Program-made: the position numbers and the translations under genes
Assembly: GCA_049999725.1 (NCBI GenBank)
Contig: JBNGIS010020181.1
Span: forward strand, 1-47,764
Length of the DNA: 47,764 nt
Reading direction: 5' to 3'
Origin: Haplomitrium mnioides
Taxonomy: Eukaryota; Marchantiophyta; Haplomitriopsida; Calobryales
Notes under the pieces: generated by a model
Database searches by the model: none
The model's input: only the letters and a program-made list of their open reading frames with translations
What the model was told of the DNA's origin: nothing
Shown: positions 1-9,108 of the stretch, one piece after another
Position numbering within the stretch: position 1 is the first letter of the stretch
Layout of the letters: each line of letters starts with the position of its first letter

Positions 1-84
1 ATATGAAAAATCACAATTTTTCCTTAAAAAAAAAAGGTTCCTGTTCTGAGTAGCCTGTTCCTGGTTCAAAGTAGCGGATGTTAT

Positions 85-1350
85 TAAGCAAATGATTGTA
101 GGTTGTAGTATTTTTCTCGGGTATTGTGATGTCTTCTATTATGTAAAGTGTTGTTAAAAGTCTATCCTTGTATTGTTATCCTTTTGTATGTGTTCATTTC
201 ATGTGCTCTCCATTTGCTTTATCTGTTGTTCACGTTTAAAGAGAGGTTTAGAATATGATACTAGAACAGAAAGAGGAGTCTCTCTCTCTCTACTTGTAGT
301 GTTGTTCTTATTGTCGTTTGTCCTCTTCTTTTAGTATCTAGAAGGAAGAAAAGAAAGAACCATAACAGAAAGAAGAGTACACCTTCCTTGTTATATAATT
401 GTTATTCCACCTTCCATCGTGATTATGCTTTATGTTTTTCATGACTATTCCATCATCAGTTGAACCAAATATAAAGACAAAAGTTCTAGTCACTTCTAGC
501 TACCAAAGAGTAGAAGCATATATTGTCTGCTCATGGAACTCACTAGTAGCTTGGTGTACTTGCATGCATCATCTCGTTGTATAGCTTTGATCATGTATAA
601 AGAGTAATGATCTACCTCCATGGTTCATTCTATCTCATAAAGTCTGAATGCATAGTTCTGTTTGTGTGTATGATCCTTCATCTATCAGAAATGTTTTAGT
701 GTACCGCTCAACTTGTAACACTTCTAGAAAAGTATATATGTAAGAACTTGGTTGTTCCCTCCTTTTGACACAAACAAAACTCCTCTCGTTAAACAAAACA
801 CAAGATCATAGTTTGCAGCTTCCATGCAGAACATCATTCTCGATCGGTGGTACCTTTGACATCATCCTAATAAGCTCACCAAACCCGTTCAAAGTGTACC
901 TCTTTTTATAGGAACTTCATTCGGACATTTTGTAGAATATATTTCATATCCAAAGCATCTTCAGACTATGATCCAATCTATCGAATATACATCTTAGATC
1001 ATGATTAGTTGTATCAGAGATCCCTCTCCTAACCTTAAAGTAGATGTTGTCAAAACCCGATCCATACACTTTTCCGTCCCCATGTAGCTTTTGCATATGT
1101 TTGCATCCCTTGTCTGTCTCCAATATTCAAAATTCCTAGACCAAAAGTGTAACATATCCTCTAGCCATACAATTGACACCGTATGATAGCTCAGATCTCT
1201 TATTTTTAATGTCATTGTGTATGATTCTTATCTCAGACTTGTTGCCTGCACGAATACCCATCACTAGTCTTGCCCTCACTCACATTTAGTTCCAATTATG
1301 ATAGATTGGTACAGACTCAATCACTACCCTTGAAAGAAACTTTCCTAGAC
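85..1350 (+). repeat. TE1 left LTR
   Basis: This stretch aligns along its length with 21093-22478, for example the shared start AGCAAATGATTGTA, the shared GTTGTTCACGTTTAA near 226/21233, and the shared end near CCTAGAC. The copy starts TAAGC where the right copy starts TGAGC, so the expected terminal TG may have mutated. It lacks about 370 bp that the right copy has at about 21573-21945. No gene is visible. Bases 1-84 before it show no recognisable feature except a short A tract at about 27-36. Confidence 0.7.
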
Positions 1351-1944
1351 TTCTATTGCTGAAGTTTGTCTTTGAATTGCACTTGACTTGCTTTTGAATT
1401 GTTATTAAATTATTGTTAAATTGCATTAGCACTGCTTTGCAGTTGCCCTACCCTCTTACTCATTATTGAGTTAGCATTACTTCCTTTACCTTTCACTTTC
1501 TCTTGGCTCTCTTCTTACGCACCTCATATCAACTATTGATTGAGTTGTCATTTTTCCTATGAATTCGTATTTCTAAAAGCTACCAAGACATTTCCACTCT
1601 CTTTTTCATCCCCTTGCGATTGCGGCCATGGGCCAAACCAGAGAATTCTTCTGATCCTCTTCTTTGCTTCAATGGCATTTACCGGTCGCTAGACGATTTA
1701 CAAACCATATGTTGAAACTTCAGCTCGTTCTCTAATTATGTATGAGACATCTGCCTTTACCTCCTCTTTCTTGATCCACTCGTTGAAATCACCATACGTT
1801 ACTTCTAATCAGAGTACTACATTGAATTTGTTGGAGTCTCTTCTTCTCATTATTGAGTCCAAGTTAGTTTCTATACCAATTACGATGGCCTTTCTACTAG
1901 TCCTTCCTTCCCATTATTCTTGTCCAAAGTTCACATGCTAGATG
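1351..1944 (+). pseudogene. gag: TE1 leader and start of gag
   Basis: This lies between the left TE1 LTR and the TE2 insertion. It is mostly leader sequence with no clear long frame. The last codons before the break read KVHMLD in one frame, and the first codons after TE2 (14545 on) can continue as DATCI followed by the clear Gag segment. I infer that this is the upstream half of the TE1 gag. No matrix or capsid motif can be recognised on this side, and I see no convincing primer-binding site just after 1350. Confidence 0.35.
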
Positions 1945-1979
1945 TTTGTGGATCGGGTAGATTGTCGTCAGCATATACA

Positions 1980-2098
1980 TCGCTTACACAACAATTATTA
2001 CATTGTCTACACACATTTCATAACATCTACAAACATACAATAAAAAATGACAAACAATTGAGTCTCATGCACATACAATGCATGAGACCCCACAATAC
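1980..2098 (+). repeat. Direct repeat X, left copy, with hairpin
   Basis: This copy of about 118 bp recurs at 2357-2475 on the other side of the TE2 LTR-like segment. Shared blocks include ACATCTA.AAACAT and CAATTGAGTCTCA. It contains a perfect inverted repeat with 10-bp arms at 2062-2071 and 2079-2088 and a 7-base loop. The right-hand TE2 end (around 14.3-14.5 kb) has no copy of X, so X is not simply part of the LTR as shared by both ends. Confidence 0.6.
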
Positions 2099-2356
2099 TT
2101 TTCTCGAGTGATACCTTCGCAAAAAATTCCGGATGTTGATCTTTCGATATTAGAGCCAGTGCATCTTTGCTTGTAGGGAATCCACGCTTCTCCAAAAGCT
2201 GCAATACCTCAGCTCTCCTCTTGGTTTATACAAAATTATGTGTGATATTGAAAGATAACCTTTTGATTAGAGTACATAGCCTTATATACTAAGGCACAAA
2301 AAGACAAAAAAACTCAAAATGTCTAAAAATAGAAATCTACATGGAATGGTGTGACA
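2096..2356 (-). repeat. TE2 3' LTR (left copy), with TATA box
   Basis: It aligns with 14298-14543 almost end to end, including GAGTGATACC, CTCGGCTCTCCTCTTGG-like and GGAATGGTGTGACA blocks. On the minus strand it starts TGTCACACC, a valid LTR start. A TATATAAG box is read on the minus strand at 2281-2288. No polypurine tract touches the 2356 edge; the nearest candidate is the AAGGGGGCAAT read on the minus strand near 2470-2480, beyond repeat X. Confidence 0.65.
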
Positions 2357-2475
2357 ATTGTCATGCACATACACATCGTCCATACACAATCCATGACATC
2401 TATAAACATGCAGTAGAGAATGTTAAAGCAATTGAGTCTCAAAGGCATACAATGCATGAGAACTCACAATTGCCC
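2357..2475 (+). repeat. Direct repeat X, right copy
   Basis: This is the second copy of the repeat at 1980-2098. It is less perfect in the hairpin (one arm reads GAGTCTCAAAGGC) but clearly homologous. It sits between the TE2 LTR-like segment and a purine-rich run on the minus strand that could be the TE2 polypurine tract. Confidence 0.55.
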
Positions 2476-2638
2476 CCTTGCTAGTTGTCAAGTCTCTTAA
2501 CACTAGCTAGCCATCTATCTCTAAGAAAATTGATATACACTTACTAATGCAGAGACTAGGAGGTTGGGTGCAATGGAGCCATATTGTTCACCTCCTATAA
2601 TCTATACCAACCCTATAACTCAATAGAAACTAGTTGTT

Positions 2639-2785
2639 CTATGAATAGTGAGGGTAGAACCATGATTCGTCAAGAATAGTAGCTAATAGAGACGTCAAAT
2701 ATGACATATAATATCCTTTAGAACACATGTCACAAATCAATATAGTGGCTACTCCCTTAGGAGAACCACAAAATAAACACTTCAA
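2639..2785 (-). pseudogene. TE2 C-terminal PHD finger remnant
   Basis: Minus-strand translation gives LKCLFCGSPKG, then ILICDMCSKGYYMSY, then SWFYPHYS. This follows the Cys4-His-Cys3 layout of a PHD zinc finger: the first two Cys pairs (CLFC, CDMC) are intact. The expected His and its partner Cys read as Tyr in YYMSY, and the last pair reads as Tyr in WFYPHY. Each change is explained by one C-to-T or G-to-A transition. PHD fingers typically bind the histone H3 tail. As a C-terminal module on a Gypsy polyprotein it may act in integration targeting, as chromodomains do. A stop lies between it and the integrase C-terminus. Confidence 0.7.
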
Positions 2786-2829
2786 ACTTGTAAAAACTCA
2801 TGCCACACTAGGGTCCATAGTGCCATCAA

Positions 2830-3890
2830 TATTTGGAAGGTGACAAGGTGCGCACATGATCCTTCCAAACCATGCCATCACGTCTTTTTAGCTGCAAAGC
2901 TCCCAAAGGAAGTACCTCACATACTCTTAGAATTCGGCGCCCAATAGTGACATCAAGTGTCATGGGTGTTGTCTATTGCAAATAAACATAATCACAAGGA
3001 TAAAACCTCCAAATCCTAGTGCAATATCCACCTCTCCACATAGTAGCATATCGTAAAGTGTCATGATGATGAACAATGGGAGGGTTTTCAAACGCATAGG
3101 AATGACTCTCTCAAATACCCCAACTCTATCCAAACATACTTGCACTCAAATATCTGAATCATCTAGATCCACAACCATAGTGATATCCCCTCGAATAGAA
3201 GAGGGTAAGTCATGGTCTCTCTCATATAATAGAAAGTAAGGTAAAAAAATGCTCAGGATGTCTGCTTACTGAACTTGTACCCCATAGCAAGCCACTGTAA
3301 CTAGAGATTCCAATCCCCATGGTGACCAGCTTGCCAATGATACTTGCACAATGCTCTCTTCACCGTCTGAACCACTTGCTCAACCAAGCCATCTACCTCA
3401 AGATGATCTCTAGATGTAATATGGTGATCAATGAGAGCTTGCTCACACAAACTTCAAACTCACCTTGAAATTCCATACCCTGATCTGTCAACACTTTGGT
3501 AGGTGCTCCAAAATGATTGAGAACTCAATCCAAGAAAGTAACAACCACTCCTCTGTTGGTCTTGTCTAGCAATGCTACCAACTCAATCCACTTGGAGAAA
3601 TGCTTTACCATCACCAACACATACCTATTGTGTTGTTGGGTCAAAGGCAAGAGACTTGCAAAATCCAAACTCCAACGAAATCCCAAACCCATGATAGGTA
3701 GTGGTTGTAATTGAGGAGTGGGAGCATTAAACAATGCTCAAACTCTATGGTACACCACACACTTGGCAACCCACTGCTGTACATCGGTGTTCATACCCCT
3801 CCACTAGTACTGTGTCTGCAATAAATTGTAAGTGCGCTTCACCTCAAAATATCCCAACTCCTCGTGGGCATGGAGCATTAATGCAAGATG
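2830..3890 (-). pseudogene. pol: TE2 integrase remnant
   Basis: In minus-strand order there is a zinc-binding N-terminal region (HAHEELGYFEVKRTYNLLQ, then KCVVYHRV), where the second His and the last Cys have become Tyr. The catalytic core follows with WSLDFAS (first Asp), HFSKWIELVAL and LTDQGMEFQGEF (second Asp); the third acidic residue lies in a frameshifted stretch near 3370. The C-terminal part shows IRGDITMVVDLDD near 3170-3200, then a DTLRYA-like, GGFILV-like stretch at 2960-3080. It ends CHLPNIDGTMDPS just before the PHD finger. There are several stops and frameshifts. The core resembles the integrases of Gypsy elements found in plants and algae with PHD-type tails. Confidence 0.8.
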
Positions 3891-3967
3891 CTGCATTGGT
3901 TTAATCACAACACATACCTTCCCATCAATCTAGACATGCAAAATCTTAGTCTCTTCCCACCTAAACA

Positions 3968-4560
3968 TCACAATCCAAGTAAGAACATACAAATCTATGG
4001 CTTGTCCCAACACATTGCATCACTTAATCTCAGTGACAGATGCAACAACAATAGTACTAGTGGAGAACCCCATTGCCTTATTTGTCTCATCAACGTTGGG
4101 TTCCACTCGTTTCTACAAGGCACCCCAAATAAAACCATGACATCCTGCCCAAAATACAGAAAATGCAAGATGACTCACTAGTACATCAACTAAGTGGTCC
4201 ACCTTCAACAATAAGGTGTTGGGCGGCAATGCATGCAGATAGCCTCGCACTGCACTAATTGAAAGAAATTGTGGATATTGCTCAACTATTAGCGTCACAT
4301 GCCTCAAGGAGATTTTGCAGGCGATCTCACCCTTCTCTATATATAAAGACAACTAAGATGGAATCCATACTTAGAGCACAAAAGTTAACCCTCTACTAAT
4401 GCCTCCAAACAACTCCAACAAACAAATACCATCGACAAGATACTTCCACAAAATCAACATAGTATATAGTGGTGAAAGATTCACATGCCTAGGTGTGGCA
4501 AAACCATCTAGTGGAGAATATGGTGCAAATGCATCTTGCCAAACACCCTCAACCAATCTA
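3968..4560 (-). pseudogene. TE2-encoded C5-cytosine DNA methyltransferase remnant
   Basis: Minus-strand translation from about 4556 gives SPLDGFATPRHV, then LLELFGGISRGL (4389-4421), matching motif I (S-adenosylmethionine binding) of C5-cytosine methyltransferases. After two in-frame stops comes LYIEKGEIACKISLRHV, then VEQYPQ and AVRGYLHALPP, then AGCHGFIWGAL (4116-4148). The last aligns with motif IV (GxPCQxxS type): the Cys at 4140-4142 is kept, but the preceding Trp-Pro is missing and Gln reads His. After a gap, NKAMGFSTST and LGQAIDLYVLTW (about 3975-4100) resemble the C-terminal part of the domain. The central motifs are deleted. It lies in line between retropepsin and integrase of TE2, so it is part of the element and not a host gene. 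It cannot be active. Confidence 0.75.
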
Positions 4561-4789
4561 AATGCTTGTAATTGAGCCTCTCTTTACTTCCACTAATAGG
4601 AATCACCTCACCTGACAACGATGTTGGCCTTGTAAACTCTGAAGATGCCTCATCAATAGAAGGAATAATAGATGCATGTGCATTCCCATCCAACAAGTAA
4701 GAGTAGTCAGTGATCATATCACCAAATGTTGACAATGCCATAGGATGTGATAATGGACCTCCAACTAATCCACTAAATTTGACAAGCAA

Positions 4790-5170
4790 TCTACTCAACC
4801 GTGCCTCTCCAGATTGCCATCCAACCCAATAGAACACTGATTTGTCCCAAAAATCAATGACAAACCTATGGGATATAGCACTGTACCTCCCACAAAAACA
4901 TCATAAGACTTAGCCTTGGTGAGTATGGTTTGAACGCTCATCTGTGAGCTATCTGTAGGATGATGAGCTTGCACTCTAAGATCAATCTTTGTACGTGTGA
5001 TATGATATATGGGTGCAGGTCCTCTCAATGAAGTCTAGATTGGAAAAGGGCAAATCTCCACATCTCTTGGCCTCAATCCCAATTCCTACACAACTGATTT
5101 GCCTAACATCAACGGATGTGCACTTGTATTTAATAGCACTATGGCTGACCTATACACCACATTTGAAGGA
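4790..5170 (-). pseudogene. pol: TE2 retropepsin and post-protease region
   Basis: On the minus strand, VLNTSAHPLMLGKSVV (about 5095-5141) occupies the place of the D-T/S-G catalytic loop of a retroviral-type aspartic protease; the Asp reads Asn. Downstream are ELGLRPRDVEICPFPI, SLRGPAP and SYDVFVGGTVLYPIGLSL, matching the flap and GG-hydrophobic end of a retropepsin. WQSGEARLSRL leads on toward the methyltransferase. Two stops and a frameshift near 4830 break it. The methyltransferase follows within about 300 bases. Confidence 0.65.
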
Positions 5171-5937
5171 CCAACAAGTCAGAAGATACAACTCCAATTG
5201 TCGATGGACCTCACATTGAGTCTGAATCTCGTCCTATCAAATGTTGGTTGCGTTGATAACTCCATCAAATATGCTACAAAAGCATGCCATATCTCACCTC
5301 TAGACATAGAAGCACTTGCGTCAACTGCTCTACTCATAGATCTCACCTCCATACTTGAAGTAGCACCCTGAGTCTCCCCATACAAAGTGGATGCCAACTT
5401 GAACACTTTAGCTAGTGTGACCCCTCTAGTCAACACATCCGTAGCTAAAAATAGTGGTTGTTATACCACCAAATTGACTATCTTCATAGCTGGAGACGCA
5501 CTCCCCTCTACTTCAGTTAATCTCTCCATATCTTTGGAAGCTTGAGTCAGATGCATGGAAGTAGTCCTCACCAACTCTGTCAACTTTGTCAATGACTGTG
5601 GAAGCCTTACCTATCGGCGAGCATCCTCCATTTGAGGATCCGACTCCACCACTGCTTTCTTGAGCTCAATAGCCTTGCCTATTGCTTTGGTCACCACCGT
5701 AGACGCATCAATGTGGGTTGTCTCATACATAAATCCCATGCCATCTAATCCTCCATCAGTTGTATATGAAGTGGAGGCTTCACCTCTAGAGTTGGGCATC
5801 ATATGTGTTGTAGTCATTGCAACTAACTGTTGGTTCAGTTGTGAAATCCTAGCATCTTTCGGATCTACAGTAGTGGCGAGAGCACCTACCCCAACTCTCC
5901 CAACTAGTGATGCTCCTTGGTCACAACTGTAATCATA
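5171..5937 (-). pseudogene. gag: TE2 Gag C-terminal / linker region
   Basis: There are two open minus-strand stretches. The first, 5611-5937, reads SLVGRVGVGALATTVDP and then ISQLNQQLVAM, a short helix-forming linker. The second is 5179-5436. This is the continuation of the Gag whose zinc-knuckle part now lies at 10693-10910 on the other side of TE3. It contains no catalytic motif and ends just before the retropepsin-like segment. The identification comes mainly from position between two recognised TE2 domains. Confidence 0.5.
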
Positions 5938-6320
5938 CAAACATAAGGTTGTGCTATGTATAAGAAATTAGAGAGGAGTGAATGAAGTGGTAGTGAGTCG
6001 CTTTTAGGGTTGAGATTAGATTACTTGCCTTCGAAGTCACTTTTAGTAGAGACTCACTTTTAGGGTTGAAATTAGAAGTGACTTGTAAGTGAAGAAAGAG
6101 GGATGACACCCTCTTCTCTTGTATAAATAAAAGAGATTCTTAGCTCCACTCCTCATTCTAGAGTTCCTCTCAAATCACTTAGGTTCTTTGGTTGCTTGGC
6201 TTTTGCTTGCACTCTTGGCCTTAGCTTGGGCTTTAAGTTTCTTTTGGTTGAAGAACTTTATTAGATAGAGTTCAATATGAGTTCTTACTCATTTGGATTT
6301 AGTACTTGAGCTCTTTTACA
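5938..6320 (+). repeat. TE3 5' LTR
   Basis: Begins TGTAATCATACAAACATAAG and ends CTCTTTTACA directly before the primer-binding site. It aligns with 10455-10692, 42027-42359 and 46503-46750. It holds two copies of a CACTTTTAGGGTTGA unit (about 6000 and 6055) and a TATAAATA box at about 6123-6130, with the probable transcription start downstream of it. Confidence 0.85.
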
Positions 6321-6321
6321 T

Positions 6322-6333
6322 TGGTATCAGAGC
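6322..6333 (+). other. TE3 primer-binding site (tRNA-iMet type)
   Basis: TGGTATCAGAGC lies one base after the 5' LTR. This is the classic plant primer-binding site complementary to the 3' end of initiator tRNA-Met. Confidence 0.9.
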
Positions 6334-6337
6334 TACA

Positions 6338-7079
6338 ATGGTGAGTTACATGGAGAATCAAGAGGCGGTGATTCAATCAATGGAACAACGACTTGAACAT
6401 CTTTCATGCTTTTTGGAAGTACGAATGAAAGAAAGAGCAATGTTTCAAGAAGAAGAGAGTTATAGGCGATTTCCAATGCCAAAAGCATATGATGGAAAGG
6501 TGGTTTATGGTGCTTGTGAGAACTTCATCTTTGATTGTGAACAATATTTTGAAGCTACAAACATTAGAGAGGATAGTCGGCGAATTCTATTTGCGACAAG
6601 CCAATTTGAAGGAGTTGCAAAGACTTGGTGGAGATATCAAATAGAACAAGCAGAACACAGATTTGTTGCTCCTATTATTTCTTGGCGTGAGTTCAAANNN
6701 NNNNNNNNNNNNNNNNNNNNNNNNNNNNNNNNNNNNNNNNNNNNNNNNNNNNNNNNNNNNNNNNNNNNNNNNNNNNNNNNNNNNNNNNNNNNNNNNNCTT
6801 GGTACAATGAGAAGCTATGTAACACATTTTCAAGATACAATTATGCAAATTCCGGATATAAGAGAAGAAGAAACACTAGACCGCTTTGTTTGGAGATTGA
6901 ACCCTAACACGAGAATAGAGGTTACCATGAGAGAGCCTATTCAATTAGAAGAAGCAATGCATATGACAGAGCAACATGACTCACTACTTACTGCTACAGA
7001 AGTTAGATCTCATCCTCAACCATTCGAACAACGTACTCAAAATTCCGACAAGAATTCGAGGTGCCTTGTTCCATCTTGA
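6338..7079 (+). pseudogene. gag: TE3 gag, with assembly gap and no zinc knuckle
   Basis: The start MVSYMENQEAVIQ is chosen because it is the first Met after the primer-binding site. The capsid-type Gag shows FPMPKAYDGKV, ENFIFDCEQYFEA, FEGVAKTWWRYQ, then after the gap YVTHFQDTIMQIPD, LDRFVWRLNP and LEEAMHMTEQH. This is the retrotransposon Gag capsid fold that assembles the virus-like particle. The C-x2-C-x4-H-x4-C zinc knuckle expected next is absent: the sequence goes from QRTQNS straight to the protease lead-in. TE7 shows the same absence. The frame is otherwise open except at the assembly gap. Confidence 0.85.
6698..6797. other. Assembly gap (100 N)
   Basis: Exactly 100 N inside the TE3 gag. 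The homologous stretch in TE7 (after GAGGTCAAA to CTTGGTGTAG) is about 75 bases, so the round number is probably a placeholder and not a measured length. Frames cannot be read across it. Confidence 0.98.
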
Positions 7080-7430
7080 TGGTGTAATTAAGGAGCACTC
7101 TTGTAGAATGTTGGTGGATAGTGGAAGCTTTGAAAATTTTATGTCGCTACATTTTGCTAAGATAATCAAAGCAAAATATAGGCCTATCAAGAGGAGTGTT
7201 GTGACTATGGCTAATGGCCAAAAGCATGACGTGTTTTTCTCTCAAAGCTATTCCTTCTAAGAATTGGAAAAGAGTATACATAATCTATACAATTTGTTAT
7301 TGCACTTGTATAATATGACATCATTTTAGGATTGCCTTGGCTTGAAGATAGATCCACTCAATTTGATTGGGCAAAACAAAAAATTCAAGTTACCTTACAA
7401 GGTAATAAATTTCTTTTGAGGTTTTGACAC
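7050..7430 (+). pseudogene. pol: TE3 retropepsin remnant
   Basis: After a frame change from gag, ARGALFHLDGVI-like sequence leads to MLVDSGSFENFMS, the D-S-G catalytic loop of a retroviral-type aspartic protease, with the Asp intact. Downstream are KRSVVTMANGQKHDV (the flap region) and a broken copy of the ILGLPWLED-type end near 7325-7350. This protease would cut the polyprotein. The frame breaks at about 7260. TE7 keeps the end as DIILGLLWLED. Confidence 0.8.
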
Positions 7431-9108
7431 CGTTGGTGAAGAAGCCTAAATTAGTTCATCATGTTAATTCAATGAAGCAAGAGTTGCATATCTTTGCTAT
7501 TTCGATTAAACCCATCATGGACTTGAGCAAGGAGGAGGGAAAAGGTACACCTACCCTAATGATAGATGATATTTTGAAAGAGTTTGCGGATGTGTTTTTG
7601 GAGGATTTTCCACCAAAAGGGTTACCAGACGATCGAGGAATGCCTTTTCCGATTGAGTTGATATTAGAAAGCACTCTTTATAATCAACCTATATATCGAT
7701 TATCACCATACTAATTAGAGGAGCTTTGAAAGACATTGACGGATCTTCTTGAGAAGGATATTATTCAGCACAGTACTTCTCTTTAGGGAGCTCCGGTATA
7801 CTTTGTACCAATAAAAGATGGTGGATTTTGTTTTTATATAGATTATCAAGGATTGAACAATCAAACAGTGAAGAATGTCTATCCTCTACCTTGTATTTAG
7901 GATTTGTTGGATCAACTGAGTGGTGCACGATTCTTTTCTAAGTTGGATCTTTGAAGTGGCTATTGGAAAATTCCAATCAAGCCAAGTGATGTACCAAAGA
8001 AAGCTTTTCACACAAGATATGGGCATTTTGAGTGGAAGGTTCTTACATTTAGGTTTACTAATGCTCCGATGATATTTATGGATCGAATGGATTGAGTTTT
8101 TGGTAGGTTATTGGATATGTCAATTTTGGTATTTTTGAATGATGTATTTATCTTTAGTAAAAGTGAAGTTGAGCATCATGCTCATCTCAAAGAGGTACTA
8201 CAAAGACTACGCAATTGGAAGTTTTATTGCAAGAAGTCTAAGTGTGAGTTTTGGAAGCAAGAGGTGACTTACCTAAAGCATAAAGTGTTTGAGGATTGCA
8301 TCAAGATGGAGGAAGAGAAAATTAAGGCTATTATAGAGTGGCCAACACCGAATGATGCAAAAGATGTTCAAGCTCTTAATGGATTAGCAAGTTTTTATCA
8401 AAGATTCATTCATTATTATGCTCATATTGTTGCACTGCTTATAAATTTACTAGAGAAAGATGAAAATTTTGAATGGACAGCCAAGGAGCAAGTGGCATTT
8501 CAACAACTTAAAGATGTAGTGACATCTTGTCTAATTCTACACCTATATGATCTAGAAAGACGTTGTACAGTTGATTTTGATGCTTCTAATTTTGCTATTG
8601 GAATGGTTTTACATCAAGAGTTTGAGAATGGACTTCATCCAATTGCGTTCATGTCACATCGATTAAATGCGACACAGAGAAATTATTCTACAAGAGATCG
8701 AGAGCAATTGGCAATGGTTTATGCTTCCAATGTATGGAGATACTATCTTTTGGGCAAACTTGTACTTATGCGTACAGACCACAAGCCATTGCTTCAAGCA
8801 ATCCACTTGGAAACTATGACATGTCATCATTATCAATGGGAAGATCAACTACAACTCTTTGATTTTAAGTTGGAGTATAAGTCGGGAAGGTTCCACATTA
8901 TTCCTGATGCATTTCTCCGAAGATCGGATCATCAAATGAATACACTGGAGATAGCAAATGCTAGTATATTACAACTTGATGAAGTAACTAGTGATGGCTT
9001 TCGACAAAATTTACAAGAAAATGCCTTCTTTACTCTTGTTAGAGCACGTTTGGCGGTCAAAGATAGTGAGTATTATATCTTTTCCATTCAAGATGGAATT
9101 CTCTATTA
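7424..9108 (+). pseudogene. pol: TE3 reverse transcriptase and RNase H remnant
   Basis: RT is seen as ADVFLEDFPPKGLPDDRG, then GAPVYFVPIKDGGF, GLNNQTVKNVYPLP, FFSKLDL, a stop, SGYWKIPIKP and LVFLNDVFIFSK. The F-x-D-D catalytic pair reads LND, so one Asp is lost. The open stretch 8111-9107 carries the RT thumb (CEFWKQEVTYLKH, NGLASFYQRFI) and RNase H: TVDFDASNFAIG (Asp), RDREQLAMVY (Glu), RTDHKPL (Asp) and IPDAFLRR (last Asp). The RNase H catalytic residues are therefore present. There are stops at 7712, 7727, 7952 and 8093 among others. Confidence 0.9.

Noticed and set aside
3517-3714. Plus-strand open stretch opposite the TE2 integrase core
   Set aside because: It is a shadow of the minus-strand integrase, which has clear motifs.
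3968-4560. A host chromomethylase or DRM/MET1-type gene
   Set aside because: There are no introns, BAH domain or chromodomain next to the motifs. They lie in line between retropepsin and integrase of one element, on the same strand.
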